A stretch of 64,000 bases of DNA. Source: Micractinium sp. NFX-FRZ. Lineage: Eukaryota > Chlorophyta > Trebouxiophyceae > Chlorellales > Chlorellaceae. A program made the position numbers and the translations under genes. Below, in pieces: positions 21,401 to 31,900 of this stretch. The stretch is taken from contig JAPTJF010000277.1 in NCBI GenBank assembly GCA_029339195.1, positions 1 to 64,000 of the forward strand, in the 5' to 3' direction. The first letter of the stretch is position 1. Each line of letters starts with the position of its first letter. The notes below the pieces were generated by a model. That model worked only from the letters and a program-made list of their open reading frames with translations. It did no database searches and was not told the origin of the DNA.

Positions 21401-22981
21401 CGGGTGCGCCTGCCGCCCCGCCTCCCCGCCTGCCTGCCCACACGTCCACCCGCCCGCTTCTCTGCCTGCCTGCCTGCTCGGCCGTCCTGCCTGCCTGCCT
21501 GCTCGGTCTGCCTGCCTGCCTGCCTGCCAGCAAGCCATCCCTCCAGGCTGCCACGCCTCGCCTGCCCACCTCTGTGATGTTACTGCAGTGCTGCCCACTC
21601 CCTCTTCCTTCCTTTCCTTGGGCGCTCGCCCGTGGGCCTTGCCCCTCACTCACCCCTGTGCTCCGGCACCTGCAGGAAAGTACAGCGGCGGCAAGATGCC
21701 GGAAGGAACGCGCATGCAGCTTGAGCGCTACAAGGCAAGCGTGCATGCTGCGTGTGCATGGTTTGCTTGTATGCTATGCATGGTGTGCATGGAATGCGCA
21801 GTCTAATGGCAGTGTGGTGGGCGAAGCACAGGGGCGGCAGCTGTAGGGAGGCGGTGTGCACAGACGGATGCTGTGGACATTGCTGGGCAGCACCTGTGGC
21901 CACTCGCAGCGGGGGGGTGCCGCAGCACCCCGCCCCCAAGTGAAGTGTGTGGACAGCATGTCCAGTGAGGCGTCACCTGCCTCTTGCTGTGCTGCGCTGC
22001 ATCCGGCTCAGAGGAAGCTGGCCGAGAGGGCGCGCCAGGACGCCTTGCCTGGACGTCAATGCCTGACGCTGCAACCCCTCCCCCTCTCCGCCTCACCCTT
22101 TCGTTTGCTTCACCCTGCTCACCTGCTGTGCAGCACCTGGCCCAGGCAAAGCTGGCTGAATACCTATGCCCTCTTGTTTCACCCTTCCCACCCTGCTGTG
22201 CAGCACCTGGCACAGGCAAAGCTGGTAGAATGCCTGTGCGATCTTGTTTCACCCTTCCCCTGCTGTGCAGCACCTGGCCCAGGCCAAGCTGGTGGAGAAG
22301 GCGCACCAGCTGGAGGTTGTGGACCGGCTGCAGCCCATTGCTGAAGAGCTGGGGTGCAGCCTGGCTCAGGTGGGTGCTGGCCCCGCAGTCAGCTGGTGCG
22401 GTTGGTTGCAAATGGCGGTGTGGCTCACCCACGCTGGGTGTGGCTCGCCCACACTTGCGCTGGCTCCTCCGCGCTTCTTGCGCCACCCACGCTTGAATGG
22501 CTCACCTACACTTTACTTTGGCCACCCGGGCTTGGCATGGCTCGCCTACGCTTGGTGTGGCTCACCTCCGCATGTCCTGCACGCACCTCCCATGCCACCC
22601 ACCCTGCAGCTGGCTCTGGCTTGGTGCGCCCACAACCCCCGCGTGTCCACCGTTATCACGGGTGCCACGAAGGTGTCCCAGGTGGGGCCAGCAGTGTGCT
22701 CGAGGACAGCTCGGGAGTGCATACAGTACGCACAGTGTGTGTCAATGATCCGCGGTGTTTCAATGATCCCCGTGGGCTTGCCCTCCCGCCCGCCCGCCTG
22801 CCTGCCTGCCTGCCTCGCTGCGCACAACACCCACAAAGTCACATACCCGCCCACCCACCGTTGCATTGCTTACGACGCCGTTTTGCAGGTGGAGGAGAAC
22901 ATGGGTGCGCTGCCCATCATTGGCAAGCTCACGCCGGAGATCCTGGCCAGGATTGAGGGCATTGTTGGGCAGCACGACTGA
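18445..22981 (+). CDS. KAB1: Aldo-keto reductase, voltage-gated K+ channel beta-subunit (KAB) type
   Basis: Twelve exons encode 325 residues: 18445-18480, 18732-18835, 19064-19185, 19535-19594, 19917-20017, 20384-20489, 20720-20766, 21325-21403, 21676-21734, 22271-22369, 22610-22681 and 22889-22981. The protein starts [20 protein letters not shown] and follows plant KAB1 and animal Kv-beta proteins throughout. The catalytic tetrad is complete: Asp49, Tyr54 ([11 protein letters not shown]), Lys82 (VVSTK) and His124 (FCHRPDP). The NADPH-binding segment reads [18 protein letters not shown]. The usual Asn after the catalytic Asp is Cys. It should be a cytosolic NADPH-dependent carbonyl reductase; channel association is inferred from homology only. 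Intron 9 starts with GC (AAG|GCAAGC). The intron 9 acceptor region is triplicated at 22124-22290, and an inverted repeat lies in intron 7. Confidence 0.93.
21229..21264. repeat. Perfect 17-bp inverted repeat with 2-base loop
   Basis: AGTCGGGTGCCTGGTAA at 21229-21245 and its exact reverse complement TTACCAGGCACCCGACT at 21248-21264 are separated by GG. The element lies within intron 7 of the aldo-keto reductase gene, about 60 bases before the exon 8 acceptor, and could form a tight hairpin in DNA or pre-mRNA. Confidence 0.95.
22124..22290 (+). repeat. Triplicated intron 9 acceptor and exon 10 start of the AKR gene
   Basis: TGCTGTGCAG|CACCTGGCCC and the next bases occur at 22124, 22194 and 22261, in units of about 67-70 bases. 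The third copy leads into the conserved exon 10. Using the first or second acceptor would add 137 or 67 bases and shift the frame, so they should act as decoys or be silent. Confidence 0.93.
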
Positions 22982-23670
22982 GCAGCATTGAGGACGGACC
23001 CTGACCAAGGCATGGACCAAGGTCCAGAGCAAAGTGGGGGAGCCTGAATGATCAGTAACGAGAGCGAGCAGGGCCTCAGCGAAGGTCCGGGGTCAAGATT
23101 GCAATTTTTTGGGTTGTTGCGGCAAACGACGTAAGCCGAGACGCCAACAAGAAGTCAGCACCCAGTTGGGTGCTGGCGCGCGGCTGCGGCAGATTCACGG
23201 GACGCGGGCTGTGTAACACATATAATGTATCATAACATGTGCCTGTGAGCATATTATGCAGCAGCGGGTGCGGCACAGACTGTGGGACGGCATGAGGCTG
23301 CCGCTGCCCGCGGGCGCCCGCCTTGCCAGCAAGGCGGCGGGAGGGGAGGCGTTTTGCGCCGGCTCTGCTCCCGCGTGGATTCATCGTACCGGTCAAAGTT
23401 CACAGGCTTTGTTTGAACACCGCGGTGAGTCCCCGTCTCTCTCTATTGGCCCTCGATCACATCGGCTCCGGCGTGTTCACTCGCTGCACAGTTGCTCTCT
23501 TGGCACGCTCTCGCCAGGCCTTCAAGGCAAATGCATGGGAGACATCGGTATTGCACCTTCCAGAGCTCCGCTTGCGCCCGTCAGGCTGCCGCCGCCCAAC
23601 GCCGGTGCCCACCTTGGCGCCCCCACGCGTGTTGCACTGCCTGCCCTGCCCCATCCACCCCTGCAGCCCC
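22982..23670. other. Intergenic region between AKR and ankyrin genes
   Basis: A 689-base spacer with a TGTAA motif at 23212-23216 as likely AKR polyadenylation signal, about 230 bases after the stop. The rest up to 23671 is probably promoter and 5' untranslated region of the ankyrin gene. An open frame continues upstream of 23671 in phase, so a longer or spliced N terminus is possible. Confidence 0.45.
23212..23216 (+). terminator. Candidate TGTAA poly(A) signal of the AKR gene
   Basis: TGTAA in a locally AT-rich stretch (GTGTAACACATATAATG) about 230 bases after the stop codon at 22981. Confidence 0.5.
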
Positions 23671-25705
23671 ATGACGGAGTTGCACCGCGCCGCAGCCATC
23701 GGTAACTTAACTGCGCTGCAAACGGCTCTGCAACAGCTACCGCCAGATGCCAAGGCCGCGCGCCTGGTGATTGATGCTGCCGACAAAGAGCTGCGCACGC
23801 CGCTGCACCGGGCAGCGGCAGCCGGCCACCTGGCCTGCCTGCGGGCGCTGCTAGCTCACGGCGCTGCCATGGGTGCTCAAGACGACTTGAACTACACAGC
23901 GCTGCACCATGCAGCAGAGTACGGCCACACCGAGTGTGTGCAGGCGCTGCTGCAGGCGGGTGCTGACACACGCGCCACCTGCAGCAATGGCGGCTGCTCC
24001 CCCGCCCACCTGGCAACAGCTGGCGGGCATGTGCACTGCCTGCGGGCGTTGCTCGAGTCTGGGGTGCCAGCTGATGAGCGGGACACCACCGGGAACACGC
24101 TGCTGATCGTTGCTGCTCTCAAGGAACGTGCGGATGCCGTCGCCCTCCTGCTTGCGACGGGCGCCGACGCGACAGCTGTCAACATTTATGCCGACACGGC
24201 GCTGCATGCTGCGGCAGCGAGCATGAGCAGGAATGGGGAGGTGATCCGGCGCCTGGTCCAAGCAGGCGTTCCGCTGCTGGCACGCAATTTTGCCGGCCGC
24301 ACCGCACGGCAGGAGGCCGCAGGTCGGCCGCAGCGTGAGAATGCCGCGCTGCTGCAGCTTCTGGAGCGGCGCTATGCGAAAGGTGTGTTGAGATGGTGAT
24401 GGTGATTGGTGCCTATAAGTAGGGGGCGGCAGAGCCGGGGCAGGCACGTGAGAAGCATGCACCAGCGGGTAGGAATAGCGTGCAGGAGCACGTGGCGTAA
24501 CGCCGGACGATGTCTTTCTCGGTTGCACCAAGATTCCCGGCCCCGGTGCATGTGAAAGCAGCGTTGAGGCGATGTTCTGCAGGCACTCACTCAGCCGCCC
24601 CCCTGCCTGCCACTGCCCAGCAGGTGCCAAGAAAGCCGCCCGCAATGACCCAGCGCCCAGCATGGTGCCTGAGGGATCTGCAGCGCTGGCTGCCCGCTCC
24701 GCCAGTGAGGCTGCTCTGATTGCTCTGCTGACGGGCAAGGGCTGTAAGGAGGCAGCACCGCCGGCAGAGCAGCAGCCGCCAAGCGCCGCCTCGGCGGCAA
24801 AGGCTGCTAAGCGGCAGCGCCAGAAGGAGCGCCAGCGCCAGCAGCAGCAGCTGGAAATGCAGCAAGAGGAAGAGCAGGAACAGCAAAAGCAGGAGCAGGG
24901 GCGGCAAGAGCAGCAGGAGCAGAAGCAAGAGGAGGATCAGGAGCAGCGGTGGCAGGAAGCAGTGCCAAGCGGAACGGATGGGCAAGAGGCAGCTGTTTGC
25001 AGCAACATAGAAACTGAGCTAGGATGCAATGGCTGTGAGGCCTCTCAAAGCGTCTCTCAGGCAGAGCACGGCAGCAGCAGCAGCAGCAGCAGTGTTGACG
25101 GCAGAGCCGGCAGCAGCAGCAGCGGCAGTGGCAGCAACAGCAGCTTGGCGCCTTCCCCTCAGCACAGTGCTGCTGCCGCTGCTGCTGTTCCTGCAGCTCA
25201 AGCGGCCATGGCGGCGGCGCAGCTGCTGCCAGCTGAGCCAGCCAGCTGGTGGGGCAGTGAGCCGGCGGAGCAGGCAGAGCAGGCAGAGGCTGATGCTGCC
25301 ACGTCAGCTGCCACCTCAGATGCGTCTGGAGCTGCGGCAGCTTATACTGCCCTGGAGTCTGCAGATGGCAGGGCCACCTCTGATTCCGGCATAGAGGGCG
25401 AGGATTGGGAGCTAGAGCTGTTACTGCAGCGCCTGGGCGTGGCCCCCGCAGCAGCGGCATCAGAATGCCAGCGGCACGCGGGCGCGCGTACGCTGCCGGC
25501 TGCAGGGGTGGCAGCAGACTGCATCGCCAGCGCCAGCACCCACAGTCGCACCTCCTGTGCAGCCACACCAGTACCCTGCTCCCAGCGGCAACAGCGGGAG
25601 CAGAAGCAGCAGGTGGATCCCGTGGCCCCCCCGACTCCCGACAACACGCCTGACAGAGAACTGGAAGACCTGCTGCTGCTGCTGGGGCTTAAGGCACCGC
25701 CGTAG
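23671..25705 (+). CDS. Ankyrin-repeat protein with Gln/Glu-rich coiled tail
   Basis: Two exons (23671-24382, 24624-25705) give 597 residues. About six ankyrin repeats fill the first 235 residues, with signatures such as TPLHRAAAAGHLACLRALLA, TALHHAAEYGHTECVQALLQ and PAHLATAGGHVHCLRALLE. The second exon encodes a basic segment (AAKAAKRQRQKERQRQQQQ), a Glu/Gln-rich probable coiled coil, Ser and Ala homopolymer runs, and acidic leucine-rich segments near the end (EDWELELLLQRLGVAP and LEDLLLLLGLKAPP) that look like short interaction motifs repeated twice. The ATG at 23671 begins directly at the first repeat (MTELHRAAAIGN). No signal or membrane segment. It is probably a protein-interaction scaffold; the function is not predictable. 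Confidence 0.85.
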
Positions 25706-25831
25706 GCATCTTGAAGCTGGAGGGGGCGGGCGTTTGATGTCAGTGCAGCCACAGGTTCCCATGCCACACCGTGCGTCCTTGCTTGTGTCGTGCAGTGCAC
25801 AAAGAATGAGACATGGAGTGTGGGTTCACAG

Positions 25832-25836
25832 TGTAA
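25832..25836 (+). terminator. Candidate TGTAA poly(A) signal of the ankyrin gene
   Basis: TGTAA about 130 bases after the stop codon at 25705. The convergent exostosin gene ends at 25965, so the two 3' ends are at most 259 bases apart and their transcripts may overlap. Confidence 0.5.
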
Positions 25837-25964
25837 GAGAAGATGGAGGAGGGGGCAGGTGCACAATTTAGAGGAGAGAGCAGGGGGGGAGGAGAAGGAA
25901 TAAATACTAGTGGTGAAGCACAGTGACAGCAAGAAGGAGGATGCAGCTGGCATTGCTGCAGGTG

Positions 25965-28900
25965 CTACGATGCTGCATCGCTTGCGTCCGCCGTCTTGCC
26001 AGCCGCTTCCTTGCCTGCTTGCTTGCCTGCTTCCTGGTCCGCCGCCTGTCCAGCTGCCTCTTTGCGTGCCGCTTTCCTCCCCTGCCGCTGGCCCTGCTGC
26101 TCCTGCCCTGCTGCTGCTGCTGCTGACCCGCGTGTGTGTGGGATGCGGGAGTAGAGCCACGCAAGGATGGTCTGCACGCGGCAGGCAACGGGGAGGGCAG
26201 ACGAAGTGGAGGGTCGGTCAACAAGTGCGGCTTCTAAGGCACCCAAGACAGCTGGCAAATGGCCCATACTCTACCCGGGCGCAGCGCAGCAACTTGCTCC
26301 CTTGCTTCGCTAGCTTGCTTATTGCTTCTTTGGGCGTGCAGCCTGTGCCCCCATCATGCCCCTCCCTCCCTCACTACATCCAAGTTACCTCTCTCACCCC
26401 TCCCTCGTCTCGAACCCCCTGTTCCCTGCCTCTCTGCAAGCCCCAGCCAGCCCCTCACCTCCAAGGCATCCATTTGTGAGGGGTCGTAGTCGGTTTCGGG
26501 GTGGGGGTAGGAAGCGTGCGCCTCCTTCGCCGCACCCTTGTTGCCCCCCGCGCCGCTGCCCTGCAGCATCTGCTTGGCGATCTGGCCATCTGCGGGCGAG
26601 GCAAAGGGCGAGGGCAGAAGTTGAGAGAGGCGTGAGGTGGGGGTGAGGTGGGGTGTGAGCTAGATGGGCGGGGCGGAGTGAGGTGGGGCATGAGCGAGGG
26701 GCACAGGGGAGCAAGTTGGAGCAGGAGCAAGGGGTGGGGGTCAGCGAGGTCAGCGAGGCAGGAGCAGGGTGTGTGGGTGTCAGCCTGCAGCAGCTGCTTG
26801 GCAACCTGGCAGCCGACTGCAGGTGAGGCAGGGGTGCCGGTGAGAAGGGCTGAGGAGGGGTGCAACCTGGGGTGCGAAGGGCGCGGCGGGCGGTTCATAG
26901 GGCGGGCAGCGATGTAGAGTGCAGTGCGAACGGATGCTGCGCCAGCAGTGTTCGGAAGCAGCACGCGCAGAGTGGTGGGCAGCGGCTGAACAGCAGCTTG
27001 GCAGGCCAGATCGGGGCAGGGCAAGGCAGTACGTGGCATGGCAAGGAGCAGCGGCGCATCTTCATGGCTGAGAGCGATGGGCAGCAGGCAGCAGCGCTTG
27101 GCTGGCACTCACAGGGGCGGTAGCCGGTGTAAATCCAGCTGCAGCAGCGGCAGCAGAGCGGGGTGAGGGGCAGGCATGACAAGGGTCAGTCAGCACAAGC
27201 GTATGGCAGGCCCGGGCATGCATGGCATTTATCAGGGAGTGTGCAATTGAGGACTGGCAGGTGCGCCAGGCCTCCCAACCTCTACTCAGCCCGGTGGGTG
27301 CATCACCAGAGAACACCAGTCGGTGGGTGCCTCCTCCCCTGCCCTGCTGTCCACCTGCCACACGGCACGCCGCCGCATCTCTGCGCACCAAACCCTCAGG
27401 CTCTTCCACCGCCCCACAGCCCTGCCTGCCCTCAGCGCACTCACCGCCGCCACACGCGCCCAAGAGCCTTCTGCATGTCCACCACCTTCTCCTCCGGTAC
27501 CGCCTTGAGTATCTCCGGCACCTGCACATGGAAAAACAACCACAGGGGGGTGGCGGGCTGGCAGCGATTCAACGAGGCAGATGTGCTACGCTGGCACCCA
27601 CAGCACATGCGACATCCTGTGCCGGTGCTGCAGCAGGTGCTACCAGAGCTGTGGTACCATGTGAGAGAGAGATTTGGCACCCATACACCCGCCCCGCCCG
27701 CCCGCCCGCCCCCGCACCTTGTGCATGTCCTTTTGTGGTATGCGTATGGAGAAGAGGTCAAAGTCCAAGATGGACTCAAAGGCCATCTGCACCTCATCCT
27801 GGATGATGACGGGCAGGCAGCTGCAGGGGGGTGGGGTGGAGGGTGGGGTGGGGATGAGATGAAAGATATGCATCAGAAGCCAGCCGGACTTCGTCATGGG
27901 CAGGCGCTGCTGTGGTGCAGTAGGCAGTTATTGCATGGTGGGCTTCACAGAACGCCTGCCAAGCCGCGCGCTCCACCCGTCCCAAGGCAACCAAAAGGCC
28001 ACACGCACGCACACACAACTGTCACATCTCATGCACATCATCAACCCTGTTGCCCCGCGCGGCCCTCACCCCTGCAGCACCGCGTCCTCCAGCTGCGCGC
28101 TCCGCCCGTCCCAGGCCAACACACAAGTGGCTCACAACCATGGCGTCATATGCACGTCATCAGCGGCGCCCGACGCCCCTCACCCGTGCAGCACCGCGTC
28201 CTCCAGCCGCGCGCTCCACCCGTCCCCCGGCAGCACAAAGCAGAACTTGGAGGAGGCAAGGGCGTGGGAGTAGAGGGTGGCCTCCAGATCCTTTGGCATC
28301 TTCTCCCCAAGCGTGATGCGGTGCTTGCCCCACCAGTCCTTGTCGCCTGCAGAGTGCACCACACATAAAGACAGCGTGGTTGGCAGGGTCGGGAGCAGGC
28401 ATCATGCGCAGCTGAAGAAGCGGAACGGTCACCTGCTAGGCTGTCCCACTCAGCTGCTCCCTCAGCCCCTGGGCGCAACGCCTTTGACATGCCGACTTGC
28501 TGTTTTTACACAGCCCATATTGACAAGCACTCAAGGCGCGGCTCCCCAGATGGCAGATGGCCCCCCAAAAGCCCACGCCCCGTCATGACCACAACCGCCC
28601 TACTTATGAAAGTGCTTACGGCACAGATTCTCCAGCTTCTGTCGGATGCCTCGGCTGTAGCCAGGGTTGCCCTGCTGCGTGCGGCCTGCACACCGCGTGG
28701 GCGGGGGAGCACGGGGCAGGGGGTATGCGGGCGGGGTGGGCAGGGTGGGTTGAAGCAACCCCAGTGCGCTGCGCCCTCTGGCCTCCCCACCGATGCCGCC
28801 CGCACAACAATACCAGGCGTGGGCGCAATAAAAATGTGAGGGGCAAGGCGCCGCATGATGACTCACCCTTGAAGAAGCCCAGTATGCTGCGCTCCCGAGC

Positions 28901-31900
28901 AGGGTTGCCAAACAGCGGGCTGCCCCCGTACTTGTGGGGGGTGGCCATGGCGGGCACGACCAGGTCCTGCCGGGGAATGTGTGACAGGGGGAGGGGCAGG
29001 GGCGGGGCACATTGGTTGCTTGCAAGGGGGCGGGCTGCCACCGTGCATGCAGGGGCTGTCCAGGGCGGGGGGGCGGCCCAGGCCCAGGTGGGGGGGTATC
29101 AGGGCAGGGGCAGGGCCTGTCTAGCAATTGCTGGCACGAGGGCGGGCCTCACAAGCCTGAGCTCGAGAGGGGGGAGAGCGTGAGGGTGACGCCAGCTCTT
29201 GCCGGACATGCACCTCAGATGCAAGCTGAGCAGGGCAGGAGACAAACCGGGGCGCTGCGCTCTGCCACCCCCCCACAGGCTGAGCACACACACCGTTGCT
29301 CGTCCGCCCACACAGCGAGCAAATTGAAGCTGCCCCACCTTTTCCGGGTTGAAGCATGGGAAGTCGCCCAGCTTGCCCTTGCTGCCCTCGGGCATGTACA
29401 CTGGGTGGCTGCAGGCGGGCGGGGCGGGGCGGGAGAAATGAAGAGTGGGGAGCGTGGCAAAGGAGTGGGGGCGGGCAGGCAGGGGTATGGGGAGCAGGGC
29501 GATGGAGTGGGAGGAAGGTAGGCAGGGTGGGGGGCAAGGCATGGGGCGGGGGGAATGAGGCAGGCAGGGTGGGGAGCAGGGCAAGGGGCGCGGGGAATAG
29601 GGCAGGCAGGGTGGGGAGCAGGGCAGAGGAGTGGGGCTGGGAAACGGCAGGCAGGGTGGGGAGCGGAGGAGAGGGTGGGGCGCAGCGGGCAGGGGGAGTG
29701 TGAGGCACACTGAGTGGCTGCAGACAGGCAGAGGCAGGGAGGCAGGCAGGCAGCGATGGAGCAGCAGAGCAACGTGCATGGGGGGTTTCAGCAGGCCGGG
29801 CACGGCGGGCAGGGTGGAGTCACGCATCGGCTTGCATGCCCCTACAAACGGAGCCAGAGTTGGAGACGCAACCCCGGCCCGCAGCCCAATGCTGATTGTG
29901 CATTGCAGCAAACCACGCTCACCTGCTCTCCCGCGTGTAGTTGTCAAAGACGAAGCCGCTGCCAGAGGCGTGGCCCAAGTCTGTGCGCCCCCAGTGCGTG
30001 AGCATCACGGCGGGGCGCAGCACGGCGGGCAGCCAGCAGCTGCCTTCGTCGTGGTTTTGCAGCTGTAAGCAAAACACGGGTGCTGAAAAGTGACACGACG
30101 TCGGCGCATGTGCTCATTTCCTAGGCAACAGCCGGCAGCTGCCCTCGCCCAGTTTTTGTAGCTGCAGGACAGCCGGCAGTCAAGAAGCGCTGCACACGGC
30201 GCGTCTTTTTTATTGTACGCGTCAAGAACAGCAGGCAGCTGCCCATGCTGCCACGTTCAGACACAAACACGGCTTGGAAAGTAATTGTGCAATCAAGCAC
30301 TCACAAAGATGTGGTCGCGCCCCCCGTTGCGGTCCCACCAGGGGTGGTGGCTGCGCAGCCAGGCATGCACTTCGATTAGCATGTTGGTGGTGGCGTGCAC
30401 GCGCAGGGTGTCTGCAGGGACAGAGGAAAGCGCCGCGCTCACTCTGTGCTGTTATTGCGCTGGCGGGATGTGGGTCGCGGCCCAGGGATGGCAGGCGAAG
30501 ACAGGTCACACCTTATAAATGCAGCCTGTCATGTTCCTGGGCCTGCACTGCACGGCTTGTTGCGTTCAAACAGGCAGGTGGCAAGCCCAAAACAGCAATG
30601 ATGCTGAGGAACTCGCCAACCAAATGTCGCCTGGAGTTTGCACAGCTGACTGAATAACAGGATAACAACACTCGGTCGCATACTGCTCACGAAGGTGTGC
30701 GTGAAAGTAGGGTGAATCGTTGAAGCCTGCCAAGGGTCAAAGAAGGGAGGGGGAAGGGGGCAAAACGGGGGTGTGAACGAGAGCGCAGCACGACACAGCA
30801 GCGGCGTGGTGGGCGCGAGCAGCGGGCAACATGCCTGGGCGCACATGGTGCGGTCAATTCGGGTGCAGCGGTGTCGTAGTAGCGGGCAGTAGCCACAGCA
30901 TGAGGGGCAGCAGAGCGCCGGAGGCCGTTCCAGCACAGCCGCTTTGATGGGCATGCCGTCGGGCGCGGGGCAGAGCAAGCATCGGGCACAGCAGGCACAG
31001 CAGGCACGGCGGCAGAGGCTGGGGTAATCAAGCGCACCGTGGATGGGGTAGATGTAGCAGGAGGTGTACACTGGCACGTAAAAGTAGTCTGAAGGGGGCA
31101 GGCGGGCAAGCAGGGCGGGGCTCAGGCGGGATAGGATGATGTGATGCAGGAGGCAAGGTGATTGGGCAGGCCGGCAGGCAGTAGCACAGGGGGAGGCAGG
31201 GTGTACCAGCACTAGCGGTACCATTGCAGCACCAGCTGCGTTGCACCCTCCTCCTCCAAGCCACTGCTGCCTGCACCACCAGCACCGCCAACGCCACCCC
31301 TAAGATCAGCGGTACCAAATAGGTACCCAATGATGGACCAGCAGTACCAATGCAGCATGCTCAGCACCAAAGCAGCGCTCACTGCTTACCCACCTCTTCT
31401 GGACCCAGCATGCAGTGAGCGGTACCGCCATTCAGCAGCACCAAGCAAGTGCAGGGAAAGGCGGTACACACACCACTCACCCGCCTCTTCGGGGTTCAGT
31501 GTGCGGTGCTCGCTTTGCAGCAGGGCCTCGTGCAGGCCCGTCTCCGTGGCTGCAGGCGCGTGGTGGGGCAAAGCGGGGCGGGCAATGGGCGAGGGGGGGT
31601 GTCAGCAGCCGAGCATGGGCTGGGGACAAGAGGCGATCATGTGGCCATGGGCTGGGGACAAGAGGCGATCTGTGGCCATGGGCTGGGGACAAGAGGCGAC
31701 CATGTGGCCATGGCCAAGGGAGAAGAGGCGATCACGTGGCCACGGGCGGGGGACAAGAGGCGATCATGTGGTAAGTAACACACCCACTCACCGTAGACCC
31801 AACCATCATTCCAGATGGTTCCGTTGCGCTCGTCAAACATGCGGTGGACGCAGGTACCCTTGTCCATTCGGTACTGCAGCATGATCTGGTTGAAGATGGG

